Virus record (IMG/VR): IMGVR_UViG_3300034956_000058
Span: 1 to 21,113 of that record
Reading direction: 5' to 3' (one strand)
From: a virus
DNA length: 21,113 bases
The position numbers were made by a program, and so were the translations under genes. This document shows, in pieces, positions 7,455 to 13,383 of this stretch; position 1 is the first letter of the stretch; each line of letters begins with the position of its first letter. A model generated the notes under the pieces. That model made no database searches. It worked only from the letters and a program-made list of their open reading frames with translations, and was not told where the DNA came from.

Positions 7455-7644
7455 TTAAAGTTTTAATTCCTGCTACCCAATTTTCAGCAGCGCTTTGAGC
7501 AAAATGGATGTTCTTGCCCTCATAGACTTCTTCTTTAAGGAAATCACCATTGATGAAACATCGAATTCCTGCACCATTTTCAGTTGCGAAATAATCAACT
7601 TTCAAAGACTGTCCTGACTTTTCTGTCATAATAGTATTACTCAT
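7447..7644 (-). CDS. Small hypothetical protein upstream of gp33
   Basis: 65 residues, not recognised. It reads like a small beta-rich protein with the segment GIRCFINGDFLKEEVYEGK followed by a helix AQSAAENWVAGI. GGAG lies about 11 bases before the first ATG; an ATG five codons in is possible. It follows the 69-residue gene by one base and overlaps gp33 by eight, so it belongs to the same transcript as the late coactivator. Confidence 0.65.
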   Translation of the reverse strand: MSNTIMTEKSGQSLKVDYFATENGAGIRCFINGDFLKEEVYEGKNIHFAQSAAENWVAGIKTLNG

Positions 7645-7645
7645 A

Positions 7646-7855
7646 TTACTTATACTCCTGTATGTTAGATGTTGCTTTTACTTGACCGCAATATTCACAA
7701 TGAGCAACAGTTACCATGAACTTGTGTTTACCAATTGGTATGATTGATTTAACACTTATTATATTTACTTTATCACAACAACCATTAATTGTCAACTGTT
7801 TTTTTGCTGGATTGCGATTTAAATTTGCGGTGGCTGCAACTGGTGCTATTCTCAT
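7646..7855 (-). CDS. Small four-cysteine protein, coupled to the bilin reductase
   Basis: 69 residues, not recognised. After a basic N-terminus it has Cys26-Cys27 (INGCCDKV) and, after two predicted strands, Cys53 and Cys56 (HCEYCGQV), with His44 and His52 nearby. The pattern resembles a small zinc-ribbon-like knuckle. Its ATG directly follows the TAG stop of the bilin reductase (TAGATG), so it is translationally coupled to it, but an early promoter inside the gene drives the genes beyond it. It is not a plant-type ferredoxin: the Cys spacing is wrong. Confidence 0.6.
   Translation of the reverse strand: MRIAPVAATANLNRNPAKKQLTINGCCDKVNIISVKSIIPIGKHKFMVTVAHCEYCGQVKATSNIQEYK
7767..7795 (-). 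promoter_or_regulatory. Early promoter inside the four-cysteine gene
   Basis: Minus strand: TTGACA (7795-7790), 17 bases ending GTGA, TAAAGT (7772-7767; 4 of 6). It would serve the 65-residue gene, gp33 and gp59. The -35 and the GTGA element match the other early promoters; the -10 is weaker. Confidence 0.45.
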
Positions 7856-8539
7856 CTAATCTAACACCTCAAACAGCACGTTGTTTACATAACGATCTTT
7901 ATCTTCTTCTGATATACCCATTGCAAGGATAGATCGATGCAAATGTGGATTCATTTTCTGATTAGTACAGTACTTATTTAATATAGGTATTGTATCACGT
8001 TCTGAATGAATTGTCAACTGTTCTAGGTTATTTAAGTAGTAATCTACTAAATCATTTGTAATCGCCATAAACTGATCTAGCTCTTCACCGTCTTTAATAT
8101 TACCAACAGCAAGCATATTATCTGAAAAGATTTCTTTAGCCCAAGGTGGCAACTCACGAGGTTTGTTCCACTCTACGCCTTCAACCTTATCTCTCATATA
8201 TTCATGCATTACGTGGTCGTGACCATGAAGCGGTGAAAAGTCCATAAAGGAACCGGTGATTTTCTTAGGACCAGCTACGATATCAAATCCAAGAATAGGT
8301 AGTTCATAACCACCTTCAGGGAATATATTGATATGCATTAACCAAAGACCTTTACCATCTTCTGGTTTAATTGTTTTCAGATGGCATTTATACACTTCAT
8401 CAGAGTGCCAGAAAGTATCATTCCAACCATCAAAATGAAGATCTTCGGTGTACTTAGGGTTGTCGTAACGATGAAAATGCTTATCAAACTTATCTGATAG
8501 TGTTTGCGCGTAATCATCTAATCTATTCCAAAGTTCCAT
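7856..8539 (-). CDS. pcyX: Ferredoxin-dependent bilin reductase, PcyX-like
   Basis: 227 residues; one full FDBR domain. It aligns with cyanobacterial PcyA through LMHINIFPEGGYELPILGFD and the strand after it (residues 67-95), the FMDFSPL strand, and RELPPWAKEIFSD (128-140). Catalytic His88 and Asp105 of Synechocystis PcyA correspond to His69 and Asp86; the PcyA Glu76 position is Lys55. FDBRs reduce biliverdin IXalpha with ferredoxin electrons. PcyA needs Glu76 for reducing the 18-vinyl group, so its loss fits the phage PcyX type, which makes phycoerythrobilin. TGGAGG lies seven bases before the ATG, inside the preceding gene. It ends one operon that begins with heme oxygenase, which supplies biliverdin. 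An early promoter lies inside the gene. No ferredoxin gene is in the window. Confidence 0.88.
   Translation of the reverse strand: MELWNRLDDYAQTLSDKFDKHFHRYDNPKYTEDLHFDGWNDTFWHSDEVYKCHLKTIKPEDGKGLWLMHINIFPEGGYELPILGFDIVAGPKKITGSFMDFSPLHGHDHVMHEYMRDKVEGVEWNKPRELPPWAKEIFSDNMLAVGNIKDGEELDQFMAITNDLVDYYLNNLEQLTIHSERDTIPILNKYCTNQKMNPHLHRSILAMGISEEDKDRYVNNVLFEVLD
7989..8017 (-). promoter_or_regulatory. Early promoter inside the bilin reductase gene
   Basis: Minus strand: TTGACA (8017-8012), 17 bases ending GTGA, TACAAT (7994-7989; 5 of 6). It reads into the four-cysteine gene, the 65-residue gene, gp33 and gp59, keeping these essential genes independent of the bilin module upstream. Confidence 0.65.
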
Positions 8540-8705
8540 ATGTGCCCCTCCACTCAGGATTTATGTCAGCTTTCAATATAACTCTAAGCCGTGTTTTTGT
8601 TTCGCCATCTTTAGTAAGATACGTTTCAATCTCGTCTGTTGTTAACCATTCAGAAGTATAACAAAATACTGGAGATTTGTAACTTGGTTTTTGACGTGAT
8701 CTCAT
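8523..8705 (-). CDS. Small hypothetical protein in the bilin operon
   Basis: 60 residues, not recognised. The middle, SEWLTTDEIETYLTKDGETK, looks like a helix-turn segment followed by a strand TRLRVILKAD. The start lies two bases after the stop of the AbrB-like gene (TAACAATG) and the end overlaps the bilin reductase start by 17 bases and contains its ribosome site. Its reality rests on this tight packing; function unknown. Confidence 0.55.
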   Translation of the reverse strand: MRSRQKPSYKSPVFCYTSEWLTTDEIETYLTKDGETKTRLRVILKADINPEWRGTYGTLE

Positions 8706-8707
8706 TG

Positions 8708-8863
8708 TTACTCTACGCGAGAAAAACTACATGAACCGTCATCATTTACTATCCATTCTATATTATCACCTACTGATAAGTTTGCAGCTTTTAACAGTTC
8801 AGCAGGTAGTTCAATGTAAAGATCCCCCGAAAGGGGATCCTCATGTACAAACGTAGTGGTCAT
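8708..8863 (-). CDS. AbrB/SpoVT-like small DNA-binding protein
   Basis: 51 residues, starting MTTTFVHEDPLSGDLYIELP. The body has the swapped-hairpin AbrB pattern: a strand DLYIELPAELLKAANL, then SVGDNIEWIVNDDGSCSF (the GD turn followed by the second beta pair). Dimers of this fold bind DNA as transition-state regulators or as antitoxins; no toxin gene is adjacent. The ATG overlaps the preceding stop (ATGA) and is preceded by GGAAGA; the stop is two bases before the next start. It sits between heme oxygenase and the bilin reductase, so regulation of this operon is possible but not shown. The codons for residues 9-14 form a GC-rich hairpin. Confidence 0.72.
   Translation of the reverse strand: MTTTFVHEDPLSGDLYIELPAELLKAANLSVGDNIEWIVNDDGSCSFSRVE
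8821..8839 (-). other. GC-rich hairpin inside the AbrB-like gene
   Basis: The minus strand reads GATCCCC, TTTCG, GGGGATC, a perfect 7-bp stem with a 5-base loop, followed by CTTTACATT. It is unusually GC-rich for this DNA. It may act as an attenuator or processing site between heme oxygenase and the bilin reductase; the U-run is too short for a convincing terminator. Confidence 0.45.
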
Positions 8864-9063
8864 TTATTCTTCCGATCCCTACGGGCTTTTGCCCAAGCGT
8901 TAGTTATCTTTGTTTCAATAACACCTTTAACATTTTGGCGTTTAGCACGAGCAGTTTCTGAACGACCTCGGCGATATGCCTGTGTCATGTCTTTACTAGG
9001 CTCAGATACTGTATCATCTTCTAACTCGTCAGTGATACTTGTTTCTTCCAATTGCGCTTGCAT
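8860..9063 (-). CDS. Small basic-tailed hypothetical protein
   Basis: 67 residues, not recognised. The first 27 are acidic (TSITDELEDDTVSEPSKD), the rest strongly basic (YRRGRSETARAKRQNVKG and WAKARRDRKNK), giving a charge-split protein that could bind nucleic acid. AAGGAGA lies nine bases before the ATG. It starts 11 bases after the heme oxygenase stop and overlaps the AbrB-like gene by four (ATGA), so it is part of the bilin operon. Confidence 0.65.
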   Translation of the reverse strand: MQAQLEETSITDELEDDTVSEPSKDMTQAYRRGRSETARAKRQNVKGVIETKITNAWAKARRDRKNK

Positions 9064-9074
9064 AGAATGTCTCC

Positions 9075-9632
9075 TTACTGTTGAATGATTTCTTTAGATA
9101 GTTCATCAAATAATTCAGACGCGAAGTCAAAGCATTTTTTAGCTTCATCAGCCATATCATCACTAAGAAGCGTTCTAAATTCTTCAATAAGAACTTTAGT
9201 ATCTCCATTAAACTCGTACATTAGACCAGAGCCAGGAGTCTTCTTCTTGATAATCTGTCCGCCATGTAATTCACCAAAATGACGAACATACATATTAGCT
9301 AATAGTGCTTCATTGTTATCAGATGCTTTTAATGCGTCGACGTGGGCAATATACTTATCTACAGACTCTGGATATTCGCCTGGAGGTTCAAAGCCAAACA
9401 ATTCTTCAAGCTCACGAATGTCTTGGAAAATACGAGGTGCTCGATGAATAGCGATAAGATTAGGTGGGATGATTGTAACACGCTCAAGTACCTTGTATGC
9501 AAGATACTGACAACATAGGAATTTGTGATATAGCTTTGGTTCGATGTTGCCTGAGATAAGCTCTTTAGCAAACAACCTACGCTCGGCAGATTGATGATGT
9601 GCCCAAGTAAGTTCTTTTAGTTTGTTCGACAT
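9075..9632 (-). CDS. ho1: Heme oxygenase (biliverdin-producing)
   Basis: 185 residues from MSNKLKEL (ATG at 9632), preferred over an in-frame ATG at 9650 because GGAG lies seven bases before it. The all-helical heme oxygenase pattern is clear: proximal heme ligand His13 in AHHQSAE (HTMAE in cyanobacterial HO1), and the distal helix HFGELHGGQII at 118-128, matching the GDLSGGQ motif. It opens heme to biliverdin, CO and iron with ferredoxin electrons. The catalytic Asp of that motif (Asp140 of human HO-1) is Glu121 here and the following Ser is His123, both unusual. A perfect late octamer is 31 bases upstream. It is the first gene of the unit that ends with the bilin reductase. Confidence 0.88.
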   Translation of the reverse strand: MSNKLKELTWAHHQSAERRLFAKELISGNIEPKLYHKFLCCQYLAYKVLERVTIIPPNLIAIHRAPRIFQDIRELEELFGFEPPGEYPESVDKYIAHVDALKASDNNEALLANMYVRHFGELHGGQIIKKKTPGSGLMYEFNGDTKVLIEEFRTLLSDDMADEAKKCFDFASELFDELSKEIIQQ

Positions 9633-9662
9633 AATATACTCCGTTTTCATGTCCCATAAATT

Positions 9663-9670
9663 TATTTATA
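9663..9670 (-). promoter_or_regulatory. Late promoter octamer before heme oxygenase
   Basis: Perfect TATAAATA on the minus strand, 31 bases upstream of the heme oxygenase start, the same distance as at the nuclease-like gene. It lies in the only gap between the mazG unit and the bilin unit. Confidence 0.65.
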
Positions 9671-9681
9671 AAGACTTGTGA

Positions 9682-9807
9682 TTAATCTTCGGCAATCCAC
9701 ACATTGATAGTAACCATCTTACCGTTGTGTTCTTTAAAAACTGCATAGTCTAGCCCTGCTTTATGTAATGCTTTTTGCAGGGCTATCATTTTAGGTGTTT
9801 TAATCAT
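9682..9807 (-). CDS. 41-residue hypothetical protein coupled to the MazG-like gene
   Basis: The ATG overlaps the stop of the MazG-like gene (TAATG). The 41 residues begin MIKTPKMIALQKALHKAG and end MVTINVWIAED, a helix followed by a beta strand pair. It is too short to assign. Its support is the overlap, and the fact that its stop comes just before the late promoter of the bilin unit. Confidence 0.5.
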   Translation of the reverse strand: MIKTPKMIALQKALHKAGLDYAVFKEHNGKMVTINVWIAED

Positions 9808-10271
9808 TACAAAGACTTTCTTAATTCACCGTGGTTGCCTTCGTGATTAGGTGCTACCCACCCCACCGGTTTGATAAGGTCTGGTAAACCGAACTTGTTA
9901 GGACGACCTTCTTTAACTCCGACGCTTTTGACCATGTTAGCTTCCAACACTCTATTCCAAGCAGAGTTAGCATCAACACCAAATACATCGAGAGTACCAA
10001 TAGCAAAAACACACATGTCGATAAGACCATCCACGATTTCTTCAGGATCTGTTTTAGCGACATCGCCCACGAACTCATACTTACCATCTTCATTAACAAC
10101 CAAGTCCATATCAGCAGCTTCTGCAGTTTCAAGTAACTCCTCCAAACACATGTTCATACGGAAAGTAAGATACTTCGCCATAAGTTCTGTGTCGCCCTTA
10201 TTGGTTTCAAACCAATCCTTAACACCAAACTTGTTGTGCATGTTTGTAATGTCATTAGCCCAATCGCTCAT
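9807..10271 (-). CDS. MazG-like nucleotide pyrophosphohydrolase
   Basis: 154 residues with the all-alpha NTP pyrophosphatase core: helix MCLEELLETAEA with Glu44, Glu45 and Glu48, then PEEIVDGLIDMCVFAIGTLD with Glu78, Asp81 and Asp85, then EANMVKSVGVKEGR (Asn112, Lys115). The E-x-x-E and E-x-x-D pairs would hold the magnesium. The same kind is common in marine phages, where it is proposed to hydrolyse non-canonical dNTPs or alarmones; the substrate cannot be read from sequence. The C-terminal tail (WVAPNHEGNHGELRKSL) is extra. A consensus early promoter lies just upstream and the 41-residue gene is coupled downstream. Confidence 0.8.
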   Translation of the reverse strand: MSDWANDITNMHNKFGVKDWFETNKGDTELMAKYLTFRMNMCLEELLETAEAADMDLVVNEDGKYEFVGDVAKTDPEEIVDGLIDMCVFAIGTLDVFGVDANSAWNRVLEANMVKSVGVKEGRPNKFGLPDLIKPVGWVAPNHEGNHGELRKSL

Positions 10272-10305
10272 AAAATATTCCTCTCATAATTTAGGTTATG
10301 CTTTA

Positions 10306-10334
10306 ATTATACACCAGTTATTGAATATTGTCAA
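10306..10334 (-). promoter_or_regulatory. Consensus early promoter for mazG and beyond
   Basis: Minus strand: TTGACA (10334-10329), 17 bases ending GTG, TATAAT (10311-10306). Both hexamers and the spacing are perfect. It lies in the 66-base gap before the MazG-like gene and could read on into heme oxygenase. Confidence 0.8.
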
Positions 10335-10337
10335 CAA

Positions 10338-10550
10338 TTAATCTTCAATTCTTCGTTGCCACATAACTGGATATTCTTCTTCATAAACAGCTGGTGCTGA
10401 ACTCTTAAATGCTTCTTGAATTTTCCATCTAAGTTCAGCATGTTCTGCTTTCAATTTATTAACAAATTCTTCTGGTGCCTTTTCAGCCTCAGCCGCTTCA
10501 ATCAACTTATTAAGTTTCGTAAAGCGCTCTTTCATTTGGCGATAGTCCAT
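10338..10550 (-). CDS. Small coiled-coil hypothetical protein after gp43
   Basis: 70 residues, not recognised. Nearly all helical and highly charged (MDYRQMKERFTKLNKLIEAA, then PEEFVNKLKAEHAELRWKIQ), ending EEYPVMWQRRIED. It starts nine bases after the DNA polymerase stop, with AAGGATAAAAA before the ATG, so it belongs to the gp43 transcript. The next promoter begins only four bases after its stop. Confidence 0.7.
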   Translation of the reverse strand: MDYRQMKERFTKLNKLIEAAEAEKAPEEFVNKLKAEHAELRWKIQEAFKSSAPAVYEEEYPVMWQRRIED

Positions 10551-10559
10551 TTTTTATCC

Positions 10560-13106
10560 TTATACAAAGAAATCATCTAGTGTTGCAATCTTTACCCCAG
10601 ACCAACCAACAGCTTCAAGTATAGCTTGCAGAGGACTTAGGAATACTTTTTCGAATTGTTTTTCGTAGTCAATAAAATCATGTAATCCAAATTCAGCTGG
10701 TAGTACACCTGGAAACGATATAATGTTTTCTTTGATTGGATTAGGGGTTTTAAGATAAACGTACTTGATCTTGTCGCCGCCAGATACTAGTGATAATTTC
10801 TTACTTAGACCGTGAGCATCTAGATAGTGGTTATATAGGATACAGCCACGAACGTGCATTGGGCAACCTTTCTTATACATGTTACCATTACCACGTTCAC
10901 GATACTTATCAATGTTATCAGTACCAGAGTTGCGACCGATAGCTTCAGGTGGCAAACTGTAGAACTCTTGGCGGAAAGTTTCAATAAACTCTTGAACTGC
11001 AGCTTCATCACCATTCATAATAACATCGAATGAACCACGTAGCTTATCACGACAAACTTCTGGAGTAGATGAACGAACTGATTCAAGACCGGTTACTGAG
11101 ATCTTAGGCTTATCATAGTGAACACCTTCAGAGTTGAGTGTATTCATAATGTAACGCTTCTTAGCAATGAACACTGTTTTATCAGTAATCTTTTCGCGTT
11201 TCATTACCATAGCTTGGCGATATGCACCCATGTCAGATGCAAGCTTAATATAACCATTTTCAATGACTTCTTCAATCTTAAGCTGGCATACTTTATCGAG
11301 ATACTCTTCACCTTGCTTACGAGTAACGTCAGTGGTACCAAAACCTTGTTGAACGAATGGAGCCATGTCAACATAGATTGAATCGGTATCAATATAGATG
11401 ATATAGTCTTTATCAGTCTTTAGGATCCTGTTCATATAATCATTAACAGACTTTTGTGCATATCGAATTGATAGCTGGCCTGACGTTGTAATTGCTTCAG
11501 CCATGTCGTTAATATAGTACAAGAAGTAAATATTAGCGGTAGCACCATACAACGAGTTCATGGCAATTTTGATGGCCATTTGCTGGTTATGAAGGTTATT
11601 AGCTTCACGTTTAAGTGCTGCTTTTTCAACAGGATCAGTTGCATTTTCAAGTTCTTGTTCTACACCAAGCATCTTCTTCTTAATAATAGAACGATTACCG
11701 TAGTATTCATCGATTATTGAAGGAATAACACCTTTGAATTCATTAGTAAAACATGCACCGTTAGCTGCAACTGAAATAGTCTTATCATCGTTTTTAAACT
11801 TGCCTTCGAGTACCATGTCTTGTGAAACATATTCACGACGGTCTTCAATGTAAGTTTCTGGTGACATGTTATATTGCAACATTAAGTGTGGATATAGAGA
11901 GTTAAGATCGAATGATACAACCCAAGGATGCATGCCAACTTTTGGATCCTTAACATAACCACCCACAAGATCACCTGCTCGTGCACCTGGACCTTCTTTA
12001 AGGGGTGGAACAGTACCTTCAGCGATTAGTTTACGATAGAGGGTTGTTTCCCAAATGCCAACAGTACCAAAGGCATCATTGTAGTTTACACCACCGCCAT
12101 AAGCAACAGTCATAACTAGAGATAGCAGACCTGTTTCATCTTCAAAGCGCTGAATGAGCCACGTATCTTTAAGGTTATAATCGAGATAGAGTTGTGGATT
12201 TTGCTCGTAAAGTGCAGTAAGACTGCCATACTCAGAGTAATCAAGTTTTGCTTCACCGAGTACAACGTTAGCAATATGATCGAGCTTCCATGATTCCTGT
12301 GGGCCATACTTAAAGCCAAACTTCTTGAAAACATCCATGTAATCGACTACAGCAACACCAGAGATTTCATATGTTTGTTGCATCTTACCAAAGAATTCAC
12401 GACCTGTTTGACGAATAGTGCGCCAAGGAGATAAGTCTTTAGCAAACTCGTCACCGAACAAAGAATTCATACGTGTAATAATGTATTGAATATCGAAGTA
12501 AGCTACGTTCCAGCCAGTAACAATATCCGGATAATCATTCATCCATAGTTGTTTAAAGCGACGCAGCAGCGCTTCTTCAGTATCAAACTTCATGAAGTGA
12601 ATGTTATCTGGATCAATATCAAGCAGAGTCTTAGACTTGTCGTAATCTTTACGACCAAGCAGGTGGTAATCATTAGACTTTGAAGACTTATAAGCGATAG
12701 AGGTAATTTCTTTATCAGCGAGATTCATATCTGGATAACCGTCAGAAATATCAACCTCGATATCAAATGACGCGATATTAATTTTAGTAATATCAAACTC
12801 TACTTTGTTTGGATATTTTTCTTGAATGAACTGTGCAACATAGTTTGTACTACCAGCAATTTGCATACCGTGTACATCTTTATATTGTTCAATCCAATCT
12901 TTAGCTTCTCGCATTGTATCCATTTTGATAGGAGACAAAGGACGACCGTTTACCAGAGACTTGTACTGAGTTTCAGTATCTTTTTTGCCACTAATAAAGA
13001 GTGTAGGAGAATATTTTACTTTGCGTTCAAAACGCTTACCATTCTCGTAGCCACGCCACAAGATACTGTTTGCATACCGCTCAACGGATGTGTAAAAACT
13101 AGACAT
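10560..13106 (-). CDS. 43: DNA polymerase gp43 (family B)
   Basis: 848 residues (T4 898). Exonuclease motifs: ASFDIEVDI with Asp115 and Glu117, GWNVAYFDIQYI with Asp205, and YNLKDTWLI near 310-318. Polymerase motifs: A VSFDLNSLYPHLM with Asp400, B KIAMNSLYGA at 513-522, C YIDTDSIYV with the Asp-Thr-Asp at 573-575. Both proofreading and polymerase sites look intact, with no intein or intron. The C-terminus LDDFFV fits the hydrophobic-acidic sliding-clamp motif of T4-like polymerases. An early promoter lies just upstream. A small coiled-coil gene follows in the same transcript. Confidence 0.96.
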   Translation of the reverse strand: MSSFYTSVERYANSILWRGYENGKRFERKVKYSPTLFISGKKDTETQYKSLVNGRPLSPIKMDTMREAKDWIEQYKDVHGMQIAGSTNYVAQFIQEKYPNKVEFDITKINIASFDIEVDISDGYPDMNLADKEITSIAYKSSKSNDYHLLGRKDYDKSKTLLDIDPDNIHFMKFDTEEALLRRFKQLWMNDYPDIVTGWNVAYFDIQYIITRMNSLFGDEFAKDLSPWRTIRQTGREFFGKMQQTYEISGVAVVDYMDVFKKFGFKYGPQESWKLDHIANVVLGEAKLDYSEYGSLTALYEQNPQLYLDYNLKDTWLIQRFEDETGLLSLVMTVAYGGGVNYNDAFGTVGIWETTLYRKLIAEGTVPPLKEGPGARAGDLVGGYVKDPKVGMHPWVVSFDLNSLYPHLMLQYNMSPETYIEDRREYVSQDMVLEGKFKNDDKTISVAANGACFTNEFKGVIPSIIDEYYGNRSIIKKKMLGVEQELENATDPVEKAALKREANNLHNQQMAIKIAMNSLYGATANIYFLYYINDMAEAITTSGQLSIRYAQKSVNDYMNRILKTDKDYIIYIDTDSIYVDMAPFVQQGFGTTDVTRKQGEEYLDKVCQLKIEEVIENGYIKLASDMGAYRQAMVMKREKITDKTVFIAKKRYIMNTLNSEGVHYDKPKISVTGLESVRSSTPEVCRDKLRGSFDVIMNGDEAAVQEFIETFRQEFYSLPPEAIGRNSGTDNIDKYRERGNGNMYKKGCPMHVRGCILYNHYLDAHGLSKKLSLVSGGDKIKYVYLKTPNPIKENIISFPGVLPAEFGLHDFIDYEKQFEKVFLSPLQAILEAVGWSGVKIATLDDFFV

Positions 13107-13134
13107 ATTTGATCCCTATTCATAATATAAGACT

Positions 13135-13163
13135 ATAATAACATAGCAATGCGGAAATGTACA
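13135..13163 (-). promoter_or_regulatory. Early promoter for gp43
   Basis: Minus strand: TGTACA (13163-13158; 4 of 6), 17 bases ending ATGT, TATTAT (13140-13135; 5 of 6). It lies in the 60-base gap before gp43. The -35 is weaker than in other early promoters of the window. Confidence 0.5.
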
Positions 13164-13166
13164 CAG

Positions 13167-13373
13167 TTATTTTCGAGTATCAATCTCAGACTTTATTTCA
13201 TCATTTTGATCGTCTTTAGCAATGAGGTAAGCTATACCTCGTATATCGGCTAGTATGTTATCACACTGGGTTCTATCATAGTCAGGTTTTGCATTTCTGA
13301 TTCTGTGTAGCTCCATTGCTTTATCATGCATTACATTAATTCTTTTGATAAGGTCTTCTACTGTATGGTTCAT
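13167..13373 (-). CDS. Small hypothetical protein between gp46 and gp43
   Basis: 68 residues, not recognised. Largely helical (VEDLIKRINVMHDKAMELHR; later DNILADIRGIAYLIAKDD), a single Cys, no membrane segment. AGGAGA lies six bases before the ATG. It starts 10 bases after the gp46 stop, so it is the last gene of the gp55-47-46 unit; the gp43 promoter follows its stop. Confidence 0.65.
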   Translation of the reverse strand: MNHTVEDLIKRINVMHDKAMELHRIRNAKPDYDRTQCDNILADIRGIAYLIAKDDQNDEIKSEIDTRK

Positions 13374-13383
13374 ACTCTCTCCT

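Noticed and set aside
7646-7855. Four-cysteine protein as a phage ferredoxin for the bilin reductase
   Set aside because: Cysteine spacing does not match the plant-type [2Fe-2S] or the bacterial 4Fe-4S pattern.
9871-10341. Plus-strand frame of 156 codons opposite the MazG-like gene
   Set aside because: Antisense to a clear enzyme gene and across its promoter; Ser/Leu-rich translation typical of a shadow frame.
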